From Hofstenia miamia (lineage: Eukaryota > Xenacoelomorpha > Acoela), in contig SCFE01000043.1 of NCBI GenBank assembly GCA_004352715.1, positions 1,587,978-1,651,977 on the forward strand: 64,000 nt of DNA. The letters are read 5' to 3'. The notes under the pieces were generated by a model. That model was not told the origin of the DNA. It did not search any database and saw only the letters and a list, made by a program, of their open reading frames with translations. Shown here in pieces: positions 12,613 to 25,129 of the stretch. The position numbers were made by a program, and so were the translations under genes. The stretch's first letter is position 1, and each line of letters opens with the position of its first letter.

Positions 12613-15600
12613 ACTGGAATTTACAGAATTTTGCTCATAAAATAAATTTAGCCTTTATAATGCACACATGTCTAAAAGGTTGACCTATTTCAAGAATTTA
12701 ATGTTTTAAAATAGAAAGAAAACATAATTACAACCAAACACTTAGTTAAGTATGTGCTAGGAAGAAATTTAACATGGCAATGTAAATAGCTATTAATTCA
12801 GGATCTCATTTTCTTTAGTTTCTTTCTTACAAAAAATATTGCTTTCTAATTAATTATTACGTACTACTTCTTAAAATTGAAAAGAATTTTTAATATGGGA
12901 GAGGAAGTTCTAAAACTGCATAAAATTGTTTAATACTTATAGTTTTTGCCATCATTCGCTTCAAGCTTTTGTTTAAGATACAATTAGTGGAAAAGCAAAC
13001 AACTTAAGAAGGTAATTAGACTAGAATTCGTTAAAAGTAAGTCAGAAAAGGTACTTCAAAAATGAAGTGCAGTATGATGCAAAACATTCTTCTTCAATAG
13101 ATATGACTAATAAGTACTTGCTATGCGCTATCTCAAGAATGAGAAATATTTGTAAAACCCTGATTAACCCTATTTAGGTTGGGGTGGGGTAAATTTACCT
13201 TACCTCGCACAATTTTGATTATTATGAAAAATGAAGGTGTTCTGAAAGCCCACCAACAATTTTGCTTGCATCGAATTTAGTCTTTTGAATTTTCACGAAG
13301 TTTTGGGTNTATATATACATTACAAAACGCATAGAGGGGCAAGTGTTATGAATAAGGGGGTTTCGTTTGCCTCTTTAACAACTCCCTACTTATTGAGTTA
13401 AACTCAGCGCTAGTTTAATCAATTTATTTGATTGTAACTACTTGTTTTTTGTTACTATGCTTTTATTAAATTATGTTTTTAGCTTTCTATACATTATTTA
13501 AACTAAAACACCCGCACTTCAATATACTTTGGTTTCGGTATATATGTAGCTTTGTATATTGCCGGCGTAATGCCACCATTTATTGAAAGAAATCTGTTCA
13601 TTGAAGGTAATAGCATCGCCGCAATGTCTGCTTTGTTCTTATTCACGTTTCCGCTTTGTTCTACAAGTGTTTTTGATCAATCATTTCCCACTGAATTATT
13701 ATCGTTTTACTCTTAAAGCAAAAAATTATGCAGGATGTTTCGCATATATTTCCAAATATTCATTTATTGAAGTACATGCAATTATAAATATTTTTTCATT
13801 TTCTGTATTAACTACACATGCCACTGTTACCAACTTAGACTTTAAAGATATCTCAAGTTCTTTCAAATTCTTATAAAACGTTTTAAATTTGTAACTATAA
13901 TTAGAAAAAAATCAGTTTGGTTCTTTAAGGAGTTGCATTGGAGTATATGGCTTATATATTTGTTTTCAGATCTTAAAATCAATTCTGTATTCCGTTAATA
14001 GATTGCATTGAATTCTGAAAGTTTAAAAATACTTAACTTAAATTATCAAGCAAAATAATATTTAATTGCCAATCTTCAATAATTTCACGTTATTTTGAAG
14101 GGAACATTTCCAATTTTATGCTTTAAAATGCCAAGCTAAAAATTTTCAAGTTGTATTAACACTCTTAAAAAAGTTTATAGGAACTTGAAAGAATTTGAAA
14201 GATCTTTAAAGTTTAAGTTGGTAACAGTTCCATGGGTACGTATTTCAGTTCAATGGATTCTCATATTTTTCGTTTATGTTATATGTATGTTTCAAAACAT
14301 TTATTTATCATACACATATTGATAATATCGTTTTTAGGTAATTTCAGGTTAACAAATCAAAATTCGAGATGTGTAAGATGGATTTCTAAATCATCCATTA
14401 CCACTCCCATTAAATCACTTGACTCCATGTGATCCAACCACATAAAAGCCATGGTCATCATATTTTACCATTTATCCAAGATTAACACAGTTAAATTTTG
14501 GATTATGATACCTGTGCCAAGGAAATATGTATTCCTAGAAATTGATAGTCCTGAGAACCTAATGACTATTAATGAAGTAATTAACTCTTGAGAGTTTTAC
14601 AATATCATTTACTAACTTGGAGTGCAATTGTAAAGACTACTTAAACTCTTTATTGTTTTGAAAATTTGTGATTTTTGTGATGTGTAATTCGCTATTGTCT
14701 CTTATTGATTTTTCGACGGCTTAATTGCTTTGAATATATCGTTTAAATAGAATACATTGTGTTTAAAATTTGCCATACAAATTCAATTTGCTTGTCTCTG
14801 CCTAAAGCTTTCTCTGCAGTCGAAAGTAATGAAAACTCTTTTTCACAACTGTGGCATATGAAAAGGCTGTTGAGAAACTGTGTATATTATGTATACAGCG
14901 TTTCTACCCCCAGTGACAAACGCAGAGGGCATGGTGAAATATCTTTATCAGCTTTCAATGCTGATTTTTATAAATTGAATCAAAAAATTATCCTATGAAA
15001 AATAAACAGATATTAACTGAAATGCTTTTTACGGTATATTTTTTCAATATTTTGAAGATAATCGGGAGTCTTCTCCCAATTGTGGACACTCAATTTGGTC
15101 ACTACTGAGATTTCTTCCTCAGAAAATCATGGGCTTCCTCTGAAACCCCGAATGTATATATTTAGCAAAAATGCTGCTCAAAATGGATTTCAAACCATAG
15201 TGTTTTGAGTATAACTTTTTAATAAATAAGGTTAAAGCAAAGAATTTGTTGGGTGGAACTCGATAATCAAAACATTAATTTTCTATTATTTTTAAAAAAT
15301 GCGAACTATTTGAACATTTACTCAATAATGACCATTTCTCTGAAGTTTCACATTTGCCTTTTTCTTCTGGTTGGTGCTATATTACAAATTCTTAGAATGA
15401 TGGTTATTCAAATTATGGATTTACGATAGGCATTTAATTGGATTAGAGGACTTAGGTACAGGTTTGAAAAATTTCTAAAATCTATATCGACCTAGATTTT
15501 TTGCTATTAATTATATCACTCTATTTCTATGGGTGCCGTACTTCAACTACCGACAATAAATGGGCTTATTAGATTCGCATTCTTGCTGATCACCACTATT

Positions 15601-17915
15601 TTTCTCGGTAACTTCCATAAACATATTTTTTCTTCATCTATTTATGAATGATTTCCAAATGAGTCCTTTGCTAACTGGTATTACTCAATTTTAAAGGTTT
15701 TTATCACAAAGATGCTCTATCGTTTGAATACTCAGTCGTTTTGCTCTATCTGTTTCTAAAATCCACTAACATCTTCAATGATGTAGACAACGACACCTTT
15801 TACAAATATCAGCCTTTTTGTTACAGAAAGAATTTAGTTTATGTTTCTCATAGAAACTTGAACAAATCACTAAGTCAAGTGCTACTTTAGGGAATTTTTG
15901 AAAAAAAAACAATGGAAATGAGGACATATCATTAGGAAAATTGATTGATGAACACGTCATATTGCGATAAAAATGATTTCACTTTAAAAGTTTATAGGAT
16001 AACTTAAAAATAAACCTAGTATCATGCTGTGAAAATTATCGCTCGAATTCATAACAAGCTATGTCGGTCCTTAAATTCAAAAGTACTCTAAGATTGCTAT
16101 AACTGATAGTAAATGAAAAAGTATTGCTGATGACTACATAAGTTCTACTTTTTTAAACATTTCCGTTGAAAACCAACAAACAAATCTCACTTGTTGGCAA
16201 AACTTTGCATAATGGAGAAATAAGTGAAGATTCACTTCGCTTGATTAAATCACAAAAAAGTTTGATCCAAAGAAGATATTTACATTGCTATGCATATTGT
16301 TATGCTTAATACATGTGTTTTTCATGCTTAGGATTATATGTGTTCTACACAAGGCAGGAAATGTAGGTTAAGCTCTGTATATTTTTAAAGTTTGCCTGCA
16401 TTTCAATTTTTAAGCAATATATTACTGAAATCTCATGAAATTGATTAATACAACTTTAGTCTACTAAAATGTATGGGCAAGTACAAGAGGGGCTTGAATG
16501 AAGCTAAGCCTCCTCATTCAAAGCAAATATTTGATAAGGAGGTCTTTAAAAGACTCTCAAGGAAATGAATAACCCCACTAAATAGTGAAGCAATTTTAAT
16601 CTTAGCCCCTCAAAATCTTAAAGTTCTACGAAGATTGCTCACATCGTAATTACTTTGCAGTTCCAAGTTATATTTAGATACGCATCACTCGATGAGTTCG
16701 CTCCTATTCACTATCTGTTAGCAATAATCCTAAAACTAACCCTAACCTAAATCTAAGCCCTATCCCTAGTTTTTTAGGAACGCAAGCAATACCAATAATA
16801 TATTATTATATAACTATTTTTATATATTCATCAATTATTCTTCTTTCAGAAGCATTTATGAAACTAGTATGCCTATATTGTACTGCTTAAAATTGTTCAC
16901 TATTTAAAAGACACAGAAAAATTTGAGAGTCCTCATGGAAAATATTAAGATAATTGCGTCATAGCAAATTCAACAACAAATAATCAAAGTAACCTCTTTT
17001 TCAATTTCTTGGTACTTCACTCATGATGAAATTGTAAAATATTATCGTAAAAAACTCATTTATAATCGATAATGCTTTTGGAAAATAGTATTGGCAGGCT
17101 TTGTTTTTCATTAGTAAATGGTTAATTCTTAACTGTAAATCTTACGGATGAAAATATATATTTCATGTTAAAGGTGGGTAAGCACGATATGCGCCTATGA
17201 ATGTTTACATCCTTCAATAATTTTTTCAGTATTTTTCAGGTTCATAAAAAATTTCTGGAAACATTTTTCGCAATTAGGATTGAAAATCCGTGGAACAAAT
17301 GCAACTGACTCCATGAGTTAATGAACAATTTAATACGTTGTACAAAAAAAGGTAGTTGTTAATACTGTTAGGTCATATCTAAATGTTTTATAAAAAAACC
17401 AATAAACTAAGAATTCGCGTTTAGCAATACAAACCTTGCTAGGAATGTTTAAAAATTATCTCTAATATACAACTGGAATAGTATATATACTGAAAAAATC
17501 CATAAACATGTTAATTAAAATTATTTTTAAATGAGCTTAATATTCTCTTCTTTAAATCCTTGCAGTGTCATTTGAGAATGTTGGATTTGTTATTCTATAT
17601 CGCAATTCGTTATTGAGGTGTCTTTTTCTCTATTTTCTGAAAGAGCATTTCTCTAGAGTATAATTATAACTGTTAGTTATTATAATAAAATGTGTCAATG
17701 ATTTTCAATAGACCGATAAATAGGAGTTCTTTATTGATGATAATTTGATTAACTTGCATAAGCAGATACTATATTCGAATGTTTTATGAATAGACCTTGC
17801 GTTTACAAAAAAACAGACAATGTTAGTAAATATTGCTTTTATTTTTTACACCGAAGATTTACGTACAGCCATTATAAAATTATATATTTTCTAAGGAATA
17901 ACATAATTAAATATA

Positions 17916-17964
<49 letters not shown>

Positions 17965-18930
17965 GAGAGGGAGATAAATTTTTTGTAATCGAATTCCTTT
18001 AAGATTCTTCATCCAGAAAATATATATGAGTTGGTGGTGATAAATCAATTCTTTGATAATTTATTGAAGGTCGATCATTTTAAATATTTTTCACTAATCA
18101 AACACCACTCTATAAATGTTTTTCAATTACTTTGAATAAGGAATGATAAATCTATCATAGAATTTCTTAGGTTGGTCTATTTCTAGTTCAACAATATTCC
18201 TAATCTATATATCAATTTCTATATGGAGACAAAGCCCATTTTTATAGGAGTTCACATGCTTAAATTATTTCAAAGAATTACTTCAATTCATGGAAATGTT
18301 GCGCCAAAAACATGATTTGTGAAACAGGGTTTGCTACTTATAGATTAGATGTATTTGAGTAAAAATTCAGTCACTGCTTGTAATAAACTTTTCTCAGTAC
18401 ACCATATTATATTATATGATACGCGAAAACAAAACAAAACTTACAGTATTTTTCACAAAAACTCCATTGAAAACATTTCGTACGCCACCGCACTTACGAC
18501 TTAGGAATTTCGCTTGCACAACTATAACTCCGCAAAATAATTTGACAGAATTGAAGGACGTAATAATTAAGGATAATTTTTTAATTCAATCCATTAGCGT
18601 TTAACAGTACATGCATTATGTTAACCATGCATTAATCTAAAACAGCATTCCTCTATAAATATCAACAGAAAAGATAACGTACAAAATTTGGAAAATATCT
18701 GCTTATAAAAATAAAGTATTTCGACCTCCGAAAAAATATTTAATGTGTATAAGAGACAGATATAAATTTAAGCTTACATCATTTCCCTAAAATATTAACT
18801 GCTTTGAAAAATACCAAGGTTTTTAAAATATAGCTTTTATAATGTGATCATCTATTGCACAAGATGAGTTTCTCATTTAGTTTAAATAGCAACACTAGTT
18901 GCAGCAATGATCCATGATCACGTCTACTAA
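10865..18930. other. AT-rich non-coding stretch with microsatellites
   Basis: No recognisable gene or element ORF. The longest open frame (13583-13876, 97 codons) is AT-driven and shows no domain. (TA)n tracts lie at 12576-12609 and 17918-17959. A single N sits at 13309 in a TA-rich spot. A short telomere-like word group, ctaaccctaacctaa, occurs near 16735-16752 but does not form an array. Confidence 0.55.
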
Positions 18931-18935
18931 ACTAT

Positions 18936-18960
18936 TATATATATATATATATATATATAT
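18936..18960. repeat. (TA)n microsatellite
   Basis: Uninterrupted TA dinucleotide tract. Confidence 0.95.
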
Positions 18961-19488
18961 TGTTTTTGAACATTCTCTACACTATCAGCTGATTGATTAT
19001 AATGTGTCAATATTGTTGAATTTATGTTAACTTTCTTACATCTTTCTTATGCTTGTAGTAACACAAGTAAAACATGAATATTTTTCAAAATATTTGTTAA
19101 TAACATTACTGTATTTGTAAATGCTATGCTTTGACAATGATCACACTCTCCATTGCAAATATACGCTGCTACTACTTTATTGAATTCTATTTTAAGTTTT
19201 AGCTGCTTAATCATATTATCAAGGGTTGAACCGTGTACAGTTACACTTAAATTAAATAGATATTAGATATAGATAGCGCGAGTATAGCAATTTGCAGCAA
19301 TTTTTTCAAAAAAAATGATGAATGAGAAATTTAATGCTAAAACGTAAAACCGTTTACACTTTTCCAATTTACCAAATTCCGCCTGAATCCGAAATGCACG
19401 CAAAGTCAAAGGGCAGTACTCCAAATTTCGCGGTAAGTACTACTTTGTGTAACTTGAATGAATACACGAGCTGCAATTCATAGAGGCA

Positions 19489-19542
19489 TGAATGAATGAA
19501 TGAATAAATGAATGAATAAATGAATGAATGAATAAATGAATG
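19489..19542. repeat. (TGAA)n / (TAAA) mixed tetranucleotide repeat
   Basis: Alternating tgaa and taaa units over about 54 bases. On the minus strand it reads as an artificial SFIHSFIY repeat inside a 134-codon open frame (19369-19773), which I therefore do not treat as a gene. Confidence 0.95.
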
Positions 19543-20381
19543 GTGATTTCCTGTCATCATAATGATTAGATCATTATGATCTTTGATCATAGCAAACAAC
19601 GAAAATGTTTGAAAGTTATGATTTTTTGAAAATATTTCAAAAGTTTTCAGAGAACTGTAGGTTAGGGCGGTCACTTTGACTAAAACATTGTCATGCCATT
19701 TTTTATTATATTTTAGCATGTATTGCACATTAAACAAATTTTTTACACATGATGTTCTTTTTATGCTCTCCACTGCTTATAGTATATCAACACATTATGA
19801 TATTTGATTTGGCAAACCGGTTCATTCTTCTCTAAAGACATAACAGAAAATATAATAAATCATAAAACAGCTATGGCAGTATATGATCTTTTCACTCTCA
19901 AACAATATTCCAGTTGAAGACTCAGGATGCAAGGTTTTCTAGTGACATTTTAAGAAGCTTGCCTAAAGCCTGAACTTGTTTATATCGTAATGACATCTAA
20001 TGCAAAATACAAAATCTATCCCTTCCGCTTTGTAGTAGACCCAGAGATAGACATGTGCTGAAAACTCAGACCTAAGCCTGACTTTCACTCGCCTGGCTTG
20101 GCCTGACCTATTTCAATTAATGCCAATTGTGCCAATTTAAAGCCCATTCCTATTATTCATTTTAAGAACTTCTTCCAATTTTTTGATGTGTTCGACCAAA
20201 TTTGAAGTCTTCTAATAAGAGGATATGATGCTAATGCAAATTTCAAAGTGAAAGCTTCATTTTGAACACATTGTTTATAGCATATATAGTATTCCTGTAA
20301 TTAGACTGACCTGCTTGCACGTTTATTAAATTTCACCTTTTTTGCGATGCCTCGGCTTAAGCATTATAGGTGCTACCATGC

Positions 20382-21546
20382 TCAGTCAATATGAATTACA
20401 AAACAAATATAGAAATTTTGGTCAAATCCCATAGTTTTTAAAATCGCAAGCAGCAGGGAAGAAACTTTTCTTGTATATGGCAGATTTACAGTAAGGATGT
20501 CTAAGCCAAATCGTTTTCGATGTACAATTTTTCTAAATTGGTGGCAAAATTGATTATTTATGTGATTTATTAAATAGTCTTTTGAAATATTACTTTCAAT
20601 TGCATAAAATTTCAAAGGTTTCTTGAGAAGTCGTCTTTGTTTATCGTTTATTGGGGGCATCCAAACTTCTGTGCTATATAAATAAGTAGGCATTATGTAC
20701 TGATTAAAAATTATCATTGTTTTTCTGCGATCTAATAAAGGCAGGACCAAAGTTAAACATCTAATTAAATAATTAACACTTTTTATAATGTGTGATATCT
20801 GTTTATTCCATTTCAAGTCGATATATATAAATAAGCCAAGGTACTTAACATCATTACCCTGGCAAAACAATTCATCATTAATAGAAATTTGCGAAATATA
20901 ATTTTACGCAAGTTAGCGTCTTTGATTTTGGGATGTGCAAACAGTAACTCAATAGACTTTGCAGAATTAAGATACAAGTTCCTTTCTTCTGACATGTTCA
21001 TTAACAACACCAACGTACTTTTTGTATTACTTTTGTGAACTTTTTAATGAAATACCACATAGTATTCGGGTATCATCTGAGTATTTCGATATGTCAATAT
21101 TAACACCATCCAGTCCTAATTCATTATTGGATATCGAATTAGTTTCATCCGTAAAGAGCGGTCCACTCATTCGCCCCTTGTGGAACACCAACGACAGTTT
21201 TAATTTGTGGTGAATACACATTATGTGATACCTCAACCTGTTGATTCCAGTATTCTATATAACCATAAGAACCATGGAGAGATGTTTTTTATCCGATTGA
21301 GAATGTTATTTTGCAGATAAATAGTCTAAAAATATGGCTTTCACTATTGTAGTTTCATTTAGATTAAGAAAACTTCCAATAAAGTCAATCGTACATATTA
21401 AGGCATCAGTTGTTGAGCAATTTTTCTTGTATGCAAATTGATTAGTATCAGCAAAATCACGAGTTTTGTCTAAAAAGAAACGTAAGGCAAACTTGTCTAA
21501 TGTTTTAACTGAAATTGGAGTGACGTAGATTGGCCTAAACTTAGTA

Positions 21547-21560
<14 letters not shown>
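20382..21560 (-). pseudogene. LINE reverse transcriptase, CR1/Jockey type, degenerate
   Basis: Minus-strand frames together spell a non-LTR reverse transcriptase in order. An FRPI-type motif leads into a finger region with NQFAYKKNCSTTDAL (about 21400-21440) and a motif A-like FLDYLSAK just before a stop. GVPQG-type coding lies near 21173-21189, followed by SGPLF in another frame. The catalytic YSDDT lies at about 21071-21085. KYLGLFIYIDLKWNKQI and a long C-terminal connection domain follow (20382-20870), including STEVWMPPINDKQRRLLKK. At least three frameshifts and several stops break it, so it cannot make one protein. The N-terminal part, including any endonuclease, is lost at a (TA)n tract (21551-21588) next to a gap. 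It would have copied its own RNA at a nicked target site. Confidence 0.85.

Positions 21561-21588
<28 letters not shown>
21551..21588. repeat. (TA)n microsatellite
   Basis: A 38-base TA tract at the upstream edge of the LINE RT fragment, 65 bases before the assembly gap. Confidence 0.96.
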
Positions 21589-21590
<2 letters not shown>

Positions 21591-21653
21591 AAATATATTA
21601 TTTGAGGGTTTGAACTGCATTCACTTAGTGTTATTATATAAAATTAATTTCAT

Positions 21654-22653
21654 NNNNNNNNNNNNNNNNNNNNNNNNNNNNNNNNNNNNNNNNNNNNNNN
21701 NNNNNNNNNNNNNNNNNNNNNNNNNNNNNNNNNNNNNNNNNNNNNNNNNNNNNNNNNNNNNNNNNNNNNNNNNNNNNNNNNNNNNNNNNNNNNNNNNNNN
21801 NNNNNNNNNNNNNNNNNNNNNNNNNNNNNNNNNNNNNNNNNNNNNNNNNNNNNNNNNNNNNNNNNNNNNNNNNNNNNNNNNNNNNNNNNNNNNNNNNNNN
21901 NNNNNNNNNNNNNNNNNNNNNNNNNNNNNNNNNNNNNNNNNNNNNNNNNNNNNNNNNNNNNNNNNNNNNNNNNNNNNNNNNNNNNNNNNNNNNNNNNNNN
22001 NNNNNNNNNNNNNNNNNNNNNNNNNNNNNNNNNNNNNNNNNNNNNNNNNNNNNNNNNNNNNNNNNNNNNNNNNNNNNNNNNNNNNNNNNNNNNNNNNNNN
22101 NNNNNNNNNNNNNNNNNNNNNNNNNNNNNNNNNNNNNNNNNNNNNNNNNNNNNNNNNNNNNNNNNNNNNNNNNNNNNNNNNNNNNNNNNNNNNNNNNNNN
22201 NNNNNNNNNNNNNNNNNNNNNNNNNNNNNNNNNNNNNNNNNNNNNNNNNNNNNNNNNNNNNNNNNNNNNNNNNNNNNNNNNNNNNNNNNNNNNNNNNNNN
22301 NNNNNNNNNNNNNNNNNNNNNNNNNNNNNNNNNNNNNNNNNNNNNNNNNNNNNNNNNNNNNNNNNNNNNNNNNNNNNNNNNNNNNNNNNNNNNNNNNNNN
22401 NNNNNNNNNNNNNNNNNNNNNNNNNNNNNNNNNNNNNNNNNNNNNNNNNNNNNNNNNNNNNNNNNNNNNNNNNNNNNNNNNNNNNNNNNNNNNNNNNNNN
22501 NNNNNNNNNNNNNNNNNNNNNNNNNNNNNNNNNNNNNNNNNNNNNNNNNNNNNNNNNNNNNNNNNNNNNNNNNNNNNNNNNNNNNNNNNNNNNNNNNNNN
22601 NNNNNNNNNNNNNNNNNNNNNNNNNNNNNNNNNNNNNNNNNNNNNNNNNNNNN
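21654..22653. other. Assembly gap (1000 N)
   Basis: Exactly 1000 N, a placeholder length. The right flank begins directly in (TA)n. Confidence 0.99.
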
Positions 22654-22684
<31 letters not shown>

Positions 22685-23492
22685 GTATGAATACGATGCA
22701 AATAAATTCTTAATTTATGGCACCTGCTAGCAGTAATAATAACATTTCATTTAAAGATACTGTCTCATTTTTTTTGCAAATAGCACTGCTGGGTGGATAT
22801 ATCATTAAAACCGATATACAAAGTAGCGGCGGAATTAAAATTTAGGGGTTGTAAACATGCAACTAGTCAAAAACTTTTTTACAACTTGCCCTGTCATTTA
22901 AAACTGTCAGGCTATCTGCAGATCCAATATTTCCAAAAAAAGAAAAATGATCAACTAAAATATATATATATTTTTATATCATAATTTTGAAAATTAATAC
23001 AATATAAAAAAAATTCACAACTACGTGAGATGGCACTAATAAATTCTTGGACTACTTCCAAATAATTAAAACGATTTATCCATTTCTTATGAGAATTAGA
23101 ATTGGAATTTATTATATATCTAAGAACAAAACGCTTAGATAAATGGGAACTAAAAAGTTTCATGCATTAAACAGCAGTCGATTTGGAAATGCTCTTTTAA
23201 ACTATTCTGTCCTTATCTTAAGTTGATAATAGACAGATTTTTCGGCCCTTGCACGTCGGCTGTTCGGCTCTCTTCGGGGTGGCAACAAGTCTAAAAGAAG
23301 ATGATCGACATTAGAGTTCATTTGCCTGAGAACCCTTTGGTTAGATTCTGCAACTATCTCCTGCAGACAGCAGCCAATTTTTCTAATATCCATTCTTTCA
23401 GCTCGTTTGAAAAATCGTACCATGCCTTTGCTTTCATCATTGTTGAAATTCCCACACACATATATGTAATATCTTACTTTACTCATTATCAA
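22654..23492 (-). mobile_element. LINE 3' end: C-terminus of ORF2, 3' UTR and (TA)n tail (copy A)
   Basis: The minus-strand frame 23202-23492 resembles the C-terminus of CR1/L2-type LINE ORF2. It has a FFKRAERMDIRK stretch, then HLLLDLLPPRRE and an RTE(R)FKRAFPNRLLFNA end, the usual pattern of basic and aromatic residues before the stop. Downstream on the minus strand lie about 500 bases without a convincing gene, then ATTGTATTCATACAATTA-type sequence and a (TA)n tract at the gap edge. An almost identical segment lies at 52976-53680, also bordered by (TA)n, so the TA tract may be the 3' tail of this LINE family. The rest of ORF2 is missing. Confidence 0.6.
22680..23388. repeat. Direct repeat copy A (matches 52976-53677)
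   Basis: About 700 bases match 52976-53677 with only a handful of differences by eye: a/g in gtcaaaaac versus gtcgaaaac, one extra A in a homopolymer, c/t in ggactac versus ggattac, and changes near 23328-23370. The two copies have the same orientation and lie about 30.3 kb apart. They are LINE 3' ends (see the LINE entries). Confidence 0.93.
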
Positions 23493-23599
23493 CGAATCGA
23501 AAAGCAGTTTAAGACCATCAACACCGAGTTTTGAGGAATTCTAAGGAATCATGTGCTCGATTTGCATATTGTTTGAGAGATATCTCGGAAAAATTTTAC

Positions 23600-24400
23600 T
23601 CATAGCCATGGAAATGATAAATAGGCTATCAAAAGTAATATTGAAGAATTGAATAAAGAATTTAAGTTATAGAAAAACTCAATAAAAAACTCAAACACTG
23701 TTCTGGTTTTTGGAATAGCAGAAATGTTGGAAAACCACCTGAACGATTGATAGCAGATAAGAATTCTTGACGTCTTTCAATAAGTAGATTCCAATTATTA
23801 AAGAAGATTTGTTCGATAGGGTAGCTTATGATCTAAATCAATAAGACCAATTATGCTCAAATTTAGGAACACCTGCACAAAGCGTTTCTTTTTTGCTAAC
23901 GCATATAAGGTCAAAGAAATTGACTCGTAAATATTTATTAAGCAAATGCTTATTATAATGAGAGATAGAAAAGAGTGATCTTCGCTAAACGATATTATTT
24001 GATACATAAAGCGGTGGGCAAATCATGGTTAAGAATCTGAAACTTAAAGTTTTGTGTTAATAACGAACGATTGCGTGTAGATGGGGTACATGGATTGAGG
24101 CTGCTATGAGGATGCAACAGAAATTCGTAATGCTAAAGCACTATTAATTCTCCAACACTCCGGAAGCAGGTAGCTTTTATCCGAGCAAACTTTGGAGAAC
24201 TTTAATAACGAACGATAGAGTGTAGATGGAGTACACTGGATTGAGGCTGCTATGAGGATGCAACAGAAATTCGTAAAGCTAAAGCACTATTAATTCCCAA
24301 CCACTCCGAAAGGGTTGGCATTTTTAAAAGCAAACTTTGAACTTTCTCCTGCCATCAAGTAATTAGAAAATTTCGAAAGTACTGGCTTGTAGGCATGGAA
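23600..24400 (+). pseudogene. Degraded LINE ORF1-like (RRM/Transposase_22-type) remnant
   Basis: Plus-strand readings, interrupted by stops, contain NTVLVFGIAEM (about 23695-23730), a spaced IRPIMLKFRNTCTKRFFFANA (about 23838-23900) and a following IFIKQMLIIMRDRKE. This succession (vFGiaE, then RPImlkF, then K-rich helix, then I.I..mR..R) is the signature of L1-like ORF1 RNA-binding domains. The element would coat LINE RNA as a chaperone. It carries multiple stops and includes a tandem duplication at 24057-24346. Being on the opposite strand, it is not part of the LINE 3' end next to it. Confidence 0.45.
24057..24346. repeat. Tandem duplication, about 145-bp period, two diverged copies
   Basis: Copy 1 begins ttaataacgaacga at 24057 and copy 2 begins at 24202. 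Shared blocks include gattgaggctgctatgagg, atgcaacagaaattcgtaa and aaagcactattaattc. The copies differ at several positions and in length near the cactccg segment, so the duplication is not recent. On the plus strand it reads as a short peptide motif (GVHWIEAAMRMQQKF). Confidence 0.9.
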
Positions 24401-24412
24401 ATGGTTTGATCA

Positions 24413-24700
24413 GTGTCATCAACTAACACAAAAACACACTGCTATCTATGCGAAAATGATCGCAATTCTAAAACGCAAATATCTCACCTATCTCCTGCTA
24501 TACAGGCTGTATTTAAGCATGCCGTAATAACTAGTGTATATGTGGAAAGGAGCATCAATAAATATAAGACAGTTCTACGAGCAAATCCCCAAATCATTTC
24601 AAAATATTTTTTGTTCATTACAATAGAATTTAAGCTTTTTGAACAATTCCCAATCTTCAGTTCAACCATATTTCTTCCAGAAAGAGGGATTATTCTATAG
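24413..24700 (+). pseudogene. Possible hAT transposase C-terminal (dimerisation) fragment
   Basis: A 95-codon plus-strand frame. Residues of about 35-70 contain VFKHAVITSVYVERSINKYK followed by TVLRANP and a hydrophobic segment. This resembles the hAT C-terminal dimerisation motif, in which a Val-Glu-Arg-Ser/Phe core precedes a K(Y/L)K and L(S)xxR block. The upstream catalytic domain is not visible and no terminal inverted repeats were found. The similarity is short, so the assignment is tentative; the alternative is chance. Confidence 0.3.
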
Positions 24701-25094
24701 AAATAATTATGAGCACAAGTTGCTTTATGAATGCGAAGGAGACGAAACAAGAAAAAGAGCTAGAATTATATGCAGGATTTGAGAATTTAAGAAAATCGAG
24801 AAAGTCGAAGTTATAAATGCCAAGAAGTAATTTATTAACAAAAGGGAAATCAAGGAACTTGAGGTATTAAGAAATTGGCAAAAGTCTAGCCCTAAGAAGA
24901 AGTTTTAGGTAAATTTGCTTAAAAGAGAAGATTCAGCGAAGGGTGCGAGGTAAGAATCTGTCAAGTTTAATAGAAGAAGAGAAACATAGATACCAGCATT
25001 GAGAATTATTGCAAAGAATTAAAAAACAATATGATTTAAAGAGAGTTAATTTGGAAGAAGAATTTAGTGAACTCAGCATTGATGACTTAAGGAA

Positions 25095-25115
25095 ATAGAG
25101 AGAGAGAGAGAGAGT
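25095..25115. repeat. (GA)n microsatellite
   Basis: A short agagagag tract within an A/G-rich stretch (24900-25130). Confidence 0.85.
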
Positions 25116-25129
25116 AGAACTCAGTATTT

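Noticed and set aside
16735-16765. Telomere-like ctaaccctaacctaa
   Set aside because: Only two or three imperfect units, not an array; compatible with chance or a general low-complexity patch.
19369-19773. 134-codon minus-strand frame
   Set aside because: Its middle is the translation of the (TGAA)n repeat and the rest lacks any domain signature.
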